A stretch of DNA of 64,000 bases from W3P20-009 sp963620665 (GTDB lineage: Bacteria > Bacteroidota > Bacteroidia > Bacteroidales > Marinilabiliaceae). Both the position numbers and the translations under genes were made by a program. The notes beneath the pieces were generated by a model. That model was not told the DNA's origin. It saw only the letters and a program-made list of their open reading frames with translations, and did not search any database. The DNA lies in contig CAVFBA010000007.1 in NCBI GenBank assembly GCA_963620665.1, positions 54,637 through 118,636 of the forward strand, in the 5' to 3' direction. Shown here piece after piece: positions 33,843-41,472 of the stretch. Each line of letters opens with the position of its first letter. The stretch's first letter is position 1.

Positions 33843-35387
33843 ATGGCAAAGAAGAATACTGGAGCGCCGGCGGCTACGGACTCTGTGGCGGCTATGGCGG
33901 CGTTGGGAGGTAAGATGCCCCCCCAGGCGCCTGACTTTGAGGAGGCGGTGCTTGGCGCGATATTGCTGGACAAGGACGCGTTGCAGAACGTGGTGGAGAT
34001 ATTGGAGCCGGAGCATTTCTATGTTGAGGCTAACCAGCGTATCTATGCGGCCATGTTGCGTCTTAACGGGCTTATGGCTCCGATAGATATGCTCACTATG
34101 TGCGAGGAGCTGAAGCGCACTGGAGAGCTTGAGGTGGTAGGCGGGAGGGTGTATATTGCCAAGCTGACGAGTCGTGTGGGAGCGGCTGTGAACATTGAGT
34201 ATCATGCGAGGATAATATTCCAGAAGTACTTGCAGCGGTCGTTGATACATTTGGGAGGGGAGATGGTTACGAGCGGTTATGACGAGTCGAAGGATGTGGA
34301 GGACTTGCTTGAGGAGGCGGAGAACAACTTGTTCACGTTGTCGCAGGGCAGCATGAAGAGGGACGTTATCCAGATCAGCTCGAGTATTGACGAGGCGATA
34401 GTCCAGATGGAGGCGGCGGCGAAGCGAGAGGATCAGTTGAGTGGCATAGCGAGCGGCTTTAAGAAGATAGACCAGATAACGATGGGTTGGCAGCCAGCGA
34501 CGATGGTTGTGATAGCGGCTCGACCGGCTATGGGCAAGACGGCGTTTGTGTTGTCGATGGCACGTAAGATGGCGATAGATCATGGTACTCCGATAGCGAT
34601 GTTCTCGTTGGAGATGAGCAATGTGGAGCTTGTGAAGCGTCTTATGACGGCGGAGACGGAGATACCGTCGGAGAAGATAAAGAGCGGGCGGTTGACATCG
34701 GAGGAGTGGCAGCATTTTAATGAGAGGATAGGGAGGTTGAGGAACGCCCCGATATATATAGATGACACGCCGGGGCTATCGGTGTTTGACTTGCGGTCGA
34801 AGGCTCGAATATTGAAGAAGAAGCATAACATACAGTGTATCATCATAGACTACCTGCAGCTTATGACGGCGTCGGCGATGAAGCCTGGCAGTCGTCAGGA
34901 GGAGGTGTCGATGATTTCGCGTTCGTTGAAGGGGTTGGCGAAGGAGCTTAATATCCCAGTCGTAGCGTTGTCGCAGTTGAACCGTAATGTTGAGGGCAGG
35001 ACGTCGGAGAAGGGTGGGATAGACAGTAAGCGGCCTCAGTTGTCGGATTTGCGTGAGTCGGGAGCGATAGAGCAGGATGCGGACATGGTGTGTTTCATAC
35101 ACAGGCCTGAGTATTATCATATTTTGGATGACGGGAAGGGTAACTCGTTGGTGGGTATGGCACAGTTTATCATAGCGAAGCACCGTAGTGGACGCATAGA
35201 CGACGTGTTGTTGCGGTTTCAGGCGGAGCTTATACGCTTTGAGGATTTGGAGGCAGGTGCGGAGTTGCTTAACCGAGAGGAGCCTACATCGTCGTCGAAC
35301 GAGATATTGTCGAGGGCTAATTCGGAGTCGGGTGGTGGTTATCTGCCAGACCTGTCGGCGATGAAGGGTGACGACACTCCGTTTTAG
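33843..35387 (+). CDS. dnaB: Replicative DNA helicase DnaB
   Basis: A 514-residue hexameric 5'-3' helicase. The N-terminal helical domain begins at about residue 27 (PDFEEAVLGAILLDKDAL) after a short Ala/Gly-rich tail; the RecA-like domain has Walker A ARPAMGKTAF at about 220, MFSLEMSNVELVKR, Walker B-like CIIIDYLQLM at about 337, LSQLNRNVEGR and DLRESGAIEQDADMV. This is a normal-length chromosomal DnaB with no intein or phage-like features. It starts just below the carboxylase terminator and is followed by 200 bases before gdhA. Confidence 0.95.
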   Translation: MAKKNTGAPAATDSVAAMAALGGKMPPQAPDFEEAVLGAILLDKDALQNVVEILEPEHFYVEANQRIYAAMLRLNGLMAPIDMLTMCEELKRTGELEVVGGRVYIAKLTSRVGAAVNIEYHARIIFQKYLQRSLIHLGGEMVTSGYDESKDVEDLLEEAENNLFTLSQGSMKRDVIQISSSIDEAIVQMEAAAKREDQLSGIASGFKKIDQITMGWQPATMVVIAARPAMGKTAFVLSMARKMAIDHGTPIAMFSLEMSNVELVKRLMTAETEIPSEKIKSGRLTSEEWQHFNERIGRLRNAPIYIDDTPGLSVFDLRSKARILKKKHNIQCIIIDYLQLMTASAMKPGSRQEEVSMISRSLKGLAKELNIPVVALSQLNRNVEGRTSEKGGIDSKRPQLSDLRESGAIEQDADMVCFIHRPEYYHILDDGKGNSLVGMAQFIIAKHRSGRIDDVLLRFQAELIRFEDLEAGAELLNREEPTSSSNEILSRANSESGGGYLPDLSAMKGDDTPF

Positions 35388-35507
35388 GGGTTGTCGGGGG
35401 AGGGAAGGTGTTGAAGTGAGGGGGTGTGATGGTAGGTGTGGTACTTAATGTTGTAGGTGATACACGTAAAAAGGGGTTGTAGGGGGATAAAAGAGCTGAC
35501 TGTTATT

Positions 35508-35515
35508 TACTTTTG
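35508..35515 (+). promoter_or_regulatory. Possible -7 element for gdhA
   Basis: TACTTTTG fits TAnnTTTG, 73 bases before the gdhA ATG at 35589. No TTG at the standard distance, so tentative. Confidence 0.4.
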
Positions 35516-35588
35516 GGTCGACAAAAGAACAAACGAGCCGTAAGGCGTGATTGCCGGAGGCTATAACCAGAAGTATAAAAGAACAGTT

Positions 35589-36944
35589 ATGGCAAACATT
35601 GAAGCAGAAGTTGAGGAGTTCATGGGCAAGATTATTGCCAAGAACCCTAACGAGCCCGAGTTCCACCAGGCAGTTCGTGAGGTTGTCACCTCTCTGATGC
35701 CTTACATTGACGAGAATCCACAGTATAAGACTGCGAAGATTCTTGAGCGCATGGCAGAGCCTGAGCGCACGATCATCTTCCGTGTGCCCTGGCTTGACGA
35801 CAAGGGCAACATCCAGATCAACAGGGGTTTCCGTGTAGAGATGAACTCTGCCATTGGCCCGTATAAGGGAGGTCTTCGTTTCCACCCGACTGTTAACTTG
35901 GGCGTGTTGAAGTTTCTTGCGTTCGAGCAGGTATTGAAGAACAGCCTTACGACCCTTCCTATGGGTGGAGGCAAGGGTGGTTCTGACTTTGACCCGAAGG
36001 GCAAGTCGGACGCAGAGGTTATGCGTTTCTGCCAGAGCTTCATGACGGAGCTTCAGCGTCATATTGGGCCTGACACTGATGTTCCTGCTGGTGACATTGG
36101 TGTTGGCGGTCGTGAGATTGGCTACCTTTTTGGTCAGTATAAGCGTTTGCGCAACGAGTTCACTGGTGTTCTTACTGGCAAGGGTCTTGGCTGGGGTGGT
36201 TCTCTGATTCGTCCTGAGGCTACTGGCTATGGTGTTGTGTATTTCTGCACGGAGATGCTTGCGACGCAGGGCAAGGACTTCAAGGGTAAGAGGGTTCTCA
36301 TCTCGGGTTCTGGCAATGTGGCACAGTTTGCGTGCGAGAAGGCTAACCAGATGGGAGCTAAGGTGCTCACGTTGTCTGACTCGAACGGTTATATCCTTGA
36401 TGAGGATGGCATTGACGCAGAGAAGCTTGCCTTCGTGATGGAGCTGAAGAACGTCAAGCGTGGGCGTATCAAGGAGTATGTGGCTAAGTATCCGAGCGCT
36501 AAGTATTTTGAGGGAGAGCGTCCATGGGGTGTCAAGGCGGATATTGCTCTTCCTTGCGCTACTCAGAACGAGATCAACGAGGAGGATGCTAAGAAGCTTG
36601 TCGCTAACGGTGTATACTGTGTGTGCGAGGGCGCTAACATGCCTTCTACGAATGAGGCTATCAACGTCTTCTTGTCGGCATCTAATTTCCTTTATTCTCC
36701 AGGCAAGGCGTCGAACGCTGGTGGCGTGGCCACCTCTGGTCTTGAGATGACTCAGAACAGCGAGCGTTTGTCGTGGACGCGTGAGGAGGTTGACGCTAAG
36801 CTTCATCAGATTATGGTTGGCATCCATGCCACATGCGCTAAGTATGGCAAGGAGAAGGATGGCCATATCAACTATGTGAAGGGCGCGAATATTGGCGGCT
36901 TTGTGAAGGTGGCTGACGCCATGATGGCTCAGGGCCTTGTATAA
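35589..36944 (+). CDS. gdhA: Glutamate dehydrogenase, hexameric, NADP-type
   Basis: A 451-residue enzyme catalysing reversible reductive amination of 2-oxoglutarate, the main ammonia-assimilation entry in Bacteroidales. I start it at the ATG giving MANIEAEVEEF; a frame-extended start 42 bases upstream adds unrelated residues. Motifs: PYKGGLRFHP, the catalytic-lysine block PMGGGKGGSDFDPKG at about 115, GYGVVYF and the Rossmann loop ISGSGNVAQFA at about 240. The length and the KGGSDF form match the approximately 450-residue small hexameric group. Codon choice is closer to highly expressed genes than that of its neighbours. A terminator follows. Confidence 0.95.
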   Translation: MANIEAEVEEFMGKIIAKNPNEPEFHQAVREVVTSLMPYIDENPQYKTAKILERMAEPERTIIFRVPWLDDKGNIQINRGFRVEMNSAIGPYKGGLRFHPTVNLGVLKFLAFEQVLKNSLTTLPMGGGKGGSDFDPKGKSDAEVMRFCQSFMTELQRHIGPDTDVPAGDIGVGGREIGYLFGQYKRLRNEFTGVLTGKGLGWGGSLIRPEATGYGVVYFCTEMLATQGKDFKGKRVLISGSGNVAQFACEKANQMGAKVLTLSDSNGYILDEDGIDAEKLAFVMELKNVKRGRIKEYVAKYPSAKYFEGERPWGVKADIALPCATQNEINEEDAKKLVANGVYCVCEGANMPSTNEAINVFLSASNFLYSPGKASNAGGVATSGLEMTQNSERLSWTREEVDAKLHQIMVGIHATCAKYGKEKDGHINYVKGANIGGFVKVADAMMAQGLV

Positions 36945-36993
36945 CGAGGCGATCGTAGGCGGGGCTGCCCGCTGAGATATAGAAATGAGTATG

Positions 36994-37024
36994 GCCCGTC
37001 GCAGGATGCTGCGGCGGGCTTTTC
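36994..37024 (+). terminator. Terminator of gdhA
   Basis: Nine-base stem GCCCGTCGC / GCGGCGGGC (one G-U pair) with an 8-base loop followed by TTTT, 50 bases after the stop. Confidence 0.85.
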
Positions 37025-37208
37025 GTATTGGTTTTGTTTATTGTTAAAGGGTTGGCGGGGTTGGGGTATTCGTCACTCGCACGGTGGGGAGATGGGCGGT
37101 GCGGGCGGGTGGCGTGTGGTGTGGATTTGTAGGATGGGAGTGGTTTTGGTGAAAAATGTGGATTGGTGGAAATATTTGTTTTCTTACGAGGAAATGGTGA
37201 TGAGTGGT

Positions 37209-37296
37209 GATGCTTCGGTGATGCTTTTTTTATGCTTGGTTTATGCACCTTTGTAGGAGTTATGTAGGAGTTATGTAGGAGTTGGGGGGAGTTGGG
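37209..37296. repeat. 11-base-period repeat array C
   Basis: Eight 11-base units in exact register: gatgcttcggt, gatgctttttt, tatgcttggtt, tatgcaccttt, gtaggagttat, gtaggagttat, gtaggagttgg, ggggagttggg. As in array B, ATGCTTC-type units come first and GTAGGAG-type units follow, in the same orientation on the G-rich strand. Confidence 0.92.
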
Positions 37297-37355
37297 GGTG
37301 AGGATTTTGTGTGTGTGGTGTTGGTTATGTCGGATAAAGGGAGTATATTAGTGAG

Positions 37356-37382
37356 GTCAAAGTAAGTCAAGTAGTCAAAGTA
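37356..37382. repeat. Three tandem 9-base repeats before the GH5-like gene
   Basis: gtcaaagta, agtcaagta, gtcaaagta in a row, ending 15 bases before the ATG. Could be a regulator-binding site or chance; no -7 element is obvious nearby. Confidence 0.45.
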
Positions 37383-37397
37383 GAAATATCAGGATAG

Positions 37398-39173
37398 ATG
37401 AAATACAGGAGTTATCTTGCGATGGTGTTGCTGTCCATGAGTGTTGTGGCGTGCAGCAAGGATGAGGATTCGTCGTCGGTTGTGCCGGAGGAGCCGGAGA
37501 GTGGGTTGTTGTTTTCGTTGACGAGCAAGAGTGTTAGCGCGTCGAAGAGTGGTGGCATATACACGGTGTCGTTCATGGCTCCGAGGGCGGAGGATGTGGC
37601 AGTGGAGAGCACGGCGGAGTGGGTGTTGGCGGAGGTCACGACCCAGTCGGACACGTCGGGAGTTATTAATATTACTGTGGGTGAGTATGAGGTGGGTGAC
37701 GCGTTGACGGATTATGACCCGCGGTCGGCGACTATACGTGTGAGCATGGGAGAGGAGATGGAGGAGATAAGTGTGGAGCAGTTGCCGGAGGATTTGCTTG
37801 AGCCTGACGAGTCGTCGAAGATAAATTCGATATTGCAGGAGTATAATATCAGTTATGAGGGTTTGACGAGTTATAAGGTGACGTTCACTACAAATGGTGA
37901 GTTCAGAGTGACATCGCCGTGGTGGATAGCGCTGAAGGATACGCCAGTGCGGACGCCTGTGAGCGGGACTAAGTCGCAGTATAGCGTGGAGGCGGATATT
38001 GTGGTGCTGGCTAATTATGCGGATGAGTCGCGGTTGGACAGTATATCGTTTGACCTTGGGGATGCACATTTTGCGTGCAAGTTCAACCAGGAGGAGACGG
38101 GATGGAGCTTTGTGGGTATGGAGCGTGGTGCTGTGGAGATAGCCCGGGACATGAAGTTGGGTTGGACTATGGGAGGTGCGTATAAGACGGATGAGGATTT
38201 GGCGAATAATTGTAGTGCGTTGACGGAGTGGATGGTGGACTCTGTTGGGGCGTATAATATAAACGTGGTGCGGTTTCCGGTGATGGTGTTTGACACTGTG
38301 GCTAAGTCGCCGAACAGTTATTGGACGAGTGGGTTGGGGGATTTGGCTCAGGCTGTGGCGAGGAAGGGGAGTTATGCGATAGTGACGGTGTCGGATGGTG
38401 GTTGGCTTATGCGTCAGTTGGCGAAGGGCGACACTACGGAGTATTATAACTTGTTTGTGAACACGTGGAGGGAGATAGCTGGGATGTTTGATGAGAATGA
38501 TGACCATGTGATATTCGAGTCGTATGGGGAGTATTCGGTGGATGGGTATGGGGAGACGGCGTCGGGCAATATGAAGAGGTTGAATGAGTTATTTGTGCAG
38601 ACGGTTCGTCGGTCGGGGAAGAACAACTATAAGCGTTGTCTTGTGATACCGTTTGACGCGGGGAATGGTGAGACTGTGAGTCTGCCGGGGAATGATGTTG
38701 TAGAGGGGAGGATGTTCACGTCGTGCAAGTTTTATGAGCCTGCGGAGTATGTGTATGGGGGCGGTAAGAGGTTGTGGGGGTTGCCGTTCTCGTCGGCGAG
38801 TGAGGATTGGTCGTCGTCGTATGGGGAGGATGTTGTCGGTCAGTATTTCTCGGATTTGTCTGCCAAGCTGAATGGGGACGTTCATGGTGTTCCGGCGTTG
38901 TTGACGGAGTTTGGGTCGGTTATGCATGGGGTTGAGGCGTTGTATGGGAGTTCGGAGGGTTATTATGCTAACCAGGTGGCACTTGCGGCACGTGATAATG
39001 GATTTGTGCCGATGATATATGACGATTCGGAGGTGTCGGTTGGGAGTTTTGGGATATTCAACTATGCCAATCGGACGGATTTTGTGGCTCGTAGGGAGTA
39101 TGTGACGGCATACGGCATGGCAGGCGACGGGGCGTCATATAGCACGGAAGATGAGAGTGCGGGCGAGGAGTAG
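37398..39173 (+). CDS. Lipoprotein with BACON-like domains and a divergent GH5-like domain
   Basis: A 591-residue lipoprotein; signal peptide with lipobox Cys in SVVACSKDED. Residues 35-130 and about 135-240 look like two BACON-type beta-sandwiches (the W-x-x-x-E and Q-x-x-x-E features), then a (beta/alpha)8-like domain of the GH5 cellulase type to the end. Several GH5 contact residues are changed: the HH-x-x-W-type block reads VSDGGW (about 331), the NE acid/base pair reads GE in ESYGEYS (about 377), the H-x-Y pair reads KFY (about 444), and the W-N-x-GN-type opening is WTMGGAY. The strand-8 nucleophile Glu in TEFG (about 503) and Arg in VVRFP (291) remain. Activity is doubtful; carbohydrate binding at the surface is possible. 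No SusC/SusD nearby. Confidence 0.75.
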   Translation: MKYRSYLAMVLLSMSVVACSKDEDSSSVVPEEPESGLLFSLTSKSVSASKSGGIYTVSFMAPRAEDVAVESTAEWVLAEVTTQSDTSGVINITVGEYEVGDALTDYDPRSATIRVSMGEEMEEISVEQLPEDLLEPDESSKINSILQEYNISYEGLTSYKVTFTTNGEFRVTSPWWIALKDTPVRTPVSGTKSQYSVEADIVVLANYADESRLDSISFDLGDAHFACKFNQEETGWSFVGMERGAVEIARDMKLGWTMGGAYKTDEDLANNCSALTEWMVDSVGAYNINVVRFPVMVFDTVAKSPNSYWTSGLGDLAQAVARKGSYAIVTVSDGGWLMRQLAKGDTTEYYNLFVNTWREIAGMFDENDDHVIFESYGEYSVDGYGETASGNMKRLNELFVQTVRRSGKNNYKRCLVIPFDAGNGETVSLPGNDVVEGRMFTSCKFYEPAEYVYGGGKRLWGLPFSSASEDWSSSYGEDVVGQYFSDLSAKLNGDVHGVPALLTEFGSVMHGVEALYGSSEGYYANQVALAARDNGFVPMIYDDSEVSVGSFGIFNYANRTDFVARREYVTAYGMAGDGASYSTEDESAGEE

Positions 39174-39254
39174 CGTCTGAGCCGTAGATATATAGCGCGA
39201 CGGGGTTGGAGTATGGCCTCGCCGTGCTTGGTGTGTCCATTAAAAAAAGAAGAA

Positions 39255-40034
39255 ATGACAGAGAGAGATAGTGAGAGGCCACTGATAATGATAACGAATG
39301 ATGACGGTGTGATGGCGCCAGGCATCAGGGTGTTGTCGGAGGTGGCGTTGCGTCATGGAGACGTGGTGATAGTGGCGCCTGATGGGAGTAATTCGGGGAA
39401 GAGCCATTCGTTCACGGTGTGTGACGAGTTGCGGATAAGGCGTTGCGCGGGTTTTGGTCGTGCTGTGTGTTATGCTGTTAAGGGGACGCCTGTGGACTGT
39501 GTGAAGTTGGGGTATCATGGGTTGGTGGGCCGTAGGCCGTCGGTGGTGTTGTCGGGGATAAATCATGGGAGCAACACGAGTATCAGTGTACATTATTCTG
39601 GGACGTTGGGAGCGGCTCGTGAGGCGGCTATGGTTGGGGTTGTAGGTATAGGTTTTTCGTATGCCAATGGTGACGAGGGTGCGGATTTGGGGGAGGCGGC
39701 TCGTGTGGCGGATGCTGTTATTGGGGCATATTTTGAGGGTCGGTTGCCGAAGTCGAACTTTTTGAGTGTGAATATACCGAGGGGTCGGGTAGGTGGTGTG
39801 AGGATAGCGCGTATGGCTATGGGGAAGTGGGTTGAGCGGCCGATACATTATCGTTCGCCGATGGGTCAGGAGATGTATTGGTTGGACGGGTCGTTTGACA
39901 ATTATGACAAGGAAGCGGATGATACGGATGAGGCTATGATAGCGCGGGGTTGGGCGTCGATAACGCCGTTCAGGCTTGACGTGACGGACTATGACGTGAT
40001 AGGGAGTGACCCGGATTTTCATATTAACCTGTAA
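39255..40034 (+). CDS. surE: 5'/3'-nucleotidase SurE
   Basis: About 259 residues. The start MTERDSERPLIMITNDDG is chosen because SurE proteins begin just before the ITNDDG metal-binding block; a start 42 bases upstream adds a cysteine-rich stretch unlike the family. Other blocks: APDGSNSGKSHSFT, GTPVDCVKLG, LSGINHGSNTS (metal Asn) and YSGTLGAAREA. The enzyme dephosphorylates nucleoside monophosphates and is linked to stationary-phase survival. It is the first gene of a tight run with the small membrane protein, lpxB, gldFG and ridA. Confidence 0.93.
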   Translation: MTERDSERPLIMITNDDGVMAPGIRVLSEVALRHGDVVIVAPDGSNSGKSHSFTVCDELRIRRCAGFGRAVCYAVKGTPVDCVKLGYHGLVGRRPSVVLSGINHGSNTSISVHYSGTLGAAREAAMVGVVGIGFSYANGDEGADLGEAARVADAVIGAYFEGRLPKSNFLSVNIPRGRVGGVRIARMAMGKWVERPIHYRSPMGQEMYWLDGSFDNYDKEADDTDEAMIARGWASITPFRLDVTDYDVIGSDPDFHINL

Positions 40035-40043
40035 GTGAGAGGT

Positions 40044-40334
40044 ATGAGTATAGACAGGACGTGGTTGGGGTTTGTGGTTGGGATGGTGATGCCGGTGGTT
40101 ACGACGTTGCTGTTTTTCAAGTTTGCGTATGGTGGGCAGTTGGGTTTCATTGAGTTTTTGTGTCAGATGATGGAGATAAGCGGCATGGGGATGTTGCTGG
40201 CTGTGAGTTGTCTGCCGAACCTTGCGGTATTCACTGTGTTTGCGTATACGGACAAGTTGAAGGTGTCGCGTGGGATATTTTTGGCGACGTTGATATATGC
40301 GTTTGCTATTGTTGTTGTGAAGTTCGTCTTGTAA
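40044..40334 (+). CDS. Small three-helix membrane protein
   Basis: A 96-residue protein from the ATG at 40044 (a GTG at 40035, directly after the surE stop, would add three residues). Three hydrophobic segments: about 8-27 (LGFVVGMVMPVVTTLLFFKF), about 45-65 (GMGMLLAVSCLPNLAVFTVF) and about 75-96. A GMVMPV turn with Gly and Pro in the first helix suggests a small bundle. lpxB starts at the next base after its stop, so it is translationally coupled to lipid A synthesis genes. I do not recognise the family. Confidence 0.75.
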   Translation: MSIDRTWLGFVVGMVMPVVTTLLFFKFAYGGQLGFIEFLCQMMEISGMGMLLAVSCLPNLAVFTVFAYTDKLKVSRGIFLATLIYAFAIVVVKFVL

Positions 40335-41465
40335 ATGAAGTATTACATTATAGCTGGCGAGCCATCGGGGGATCTGCATGGCTCGAATCTTATGAAGGCC
40401 TTGAAGGTTGAGGATGAGGGTGCGGAGTTCAGGTTTTGGGGAGGGGACTTGATGGGTGCTGTGGGTGGGACACTTGTGCGGCACTATCGAGACACGGCGG
40501 TTATGGGGGTGTGGGATGTGTTGACGCACTTGGGGAAGATAAGGAGGAACTTTGCTTTTTGCCGTAAGGATATAGGTGAGCATGTGCCGGATGTGTTGAT
40601 TTTGATAGATTACCCTGGTTTTAATTTGCCGATGGCGGAGTGGGCTCATGAGCGTGGGATAAGGGTGTATTATTATATCTCGCCTAAGGTGTGGGCGTCG
40701 AAGGAGTATAGGATAAAGAAGATGCGGAGGTGTATAGACCGTTTGTATTCTATAATGCCGTTTGAGCCTGAGTATTTTGCCAAGAAGGAGTTTGGGAATG
40801 TGTATTATTGCGGGAACCCGGTTATGGACGCGATAGAGGGTGGTGTTCATGCGGACGAGACTGGGGAGTCGTTCAGGGAGCGTGTTGGGTTGACGGATAA
40901 GCCTATTGTGGCGTTGTTGCCTGGGAGCAGGGTGGCGGAGTTGAAGTATAATTTGCCGGAGATGATGCGATTGACGGAGGAGTTTGCGGGGTATCAGTTT
41001 GTGATTGGAGGAGCTCCGTCGTTCACGGCGAAGGATTATGAGGGGTATTTGTGTGGCAGTGGGATAAAGGTGTTGTTTGGTGAGACTTATGACTTGATGC
41101 GTCATGCTGAGGCGGCGGTTGTGACGTCGGGCACGGCGACGTTGGAGACGGCGTTGTTGCGATGTCCTCAGATAGTGATGTATTTGATGTGGGGAGGAGG
41201 TTTTAGTGACTGGGTGGCTCACTTGTTTATAAAGGTGCCTTATATTAGTTTGGTGAACTTGATATTGGGCAGGGAGTCGGTTACGGAGTTGTTTCAGAAG
41301 CGATATTCGTATGAGCGGTTGAAGTTGGAGTTGGGCGAGCTTATGGAGGACACGCAGCGTCGTCGGAGGATGTTGGCGGATTATGAGGAGTTGGCTGGGC
41401 GTGTTGGGGGCTCGGGGTGCAGTGGTCGTGCGGCTCGGGATATGGTGGAGCACTTAAAGGGTTGA
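40335..41465 (+). CDS. lpxB: Lipid-A-disaccharide synthase
   Basis: A 376-residue GT19 glycosyltransferase joining UDP-2,3-diacylglucosamine and lipid X at the inner membrane. Blocks seen: IIAGEPSGDLHGSNLM at the N-terminus, ILIDYPGFNLPMA, YYISPKVWASKEYRIKKM, MPFEPEYF, YCGNPVMDAI, ALLPGSRVAELKYNLP and VTSGTATLETAL. These are the full set for LpxB, and the length is typical. It confirms an outer membrane with lipid A. The ATG abuts the previous stop, and the next gene starts 8 bases after its stop. Confidence 0.95.
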   Translation: MKYYIIAGEPSGDLHGSNLMKALKVEDEGAEFRFWGGDLMGAVGGTLVRHYRDTAVMGVWDVLTHLGKIRRNFAFCRKDIGEHVPDVLILIDYPGFNLPMAEWAHERGIRVYYYISPKVWASKEYRIKKMRRCIDRLYSIMPFEPEYFAKKEFGNVYYCGNPVMDAIEGGVHADETGESFRERVGLTDKPIVALLPGSRVAELKYNLPEMMRLTEEFAGYQFVIGGAPSFTAKDYEGYLCGSGIKVLFGETYDLMRHAEAAVVTSGTATLETALLRCPQIVMYLMWGGGFSDWVAHLFIKVPYISLVNLILGRESVTELFQKRYSYERLKLELGELMEDTQRRRRMLADYEELAGRVGGSGCSGRAARDMVEHLKG

Positions 41466-41472
41466 TTGTGCG

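Larger units (their letters stand above)
36945..37397. other. Gene-free stretch between gdhA and the GH5-like gene
   Basis: About 450 bases holding the gdhA terminator (36994-37024), a G-rich segment, 11-base repeat array C (37209-37296), and three tandem 9-base repeats just before the next start (37356-37382). No believable gene. Confidence 0.65.

Noticed and set aside
39240..41453. A 737-codon minus-strand frame opposite surE and lpxB
   Set aside because: Same low-complexity Arg/His-rich translation; all family motifs are on the plus strand.
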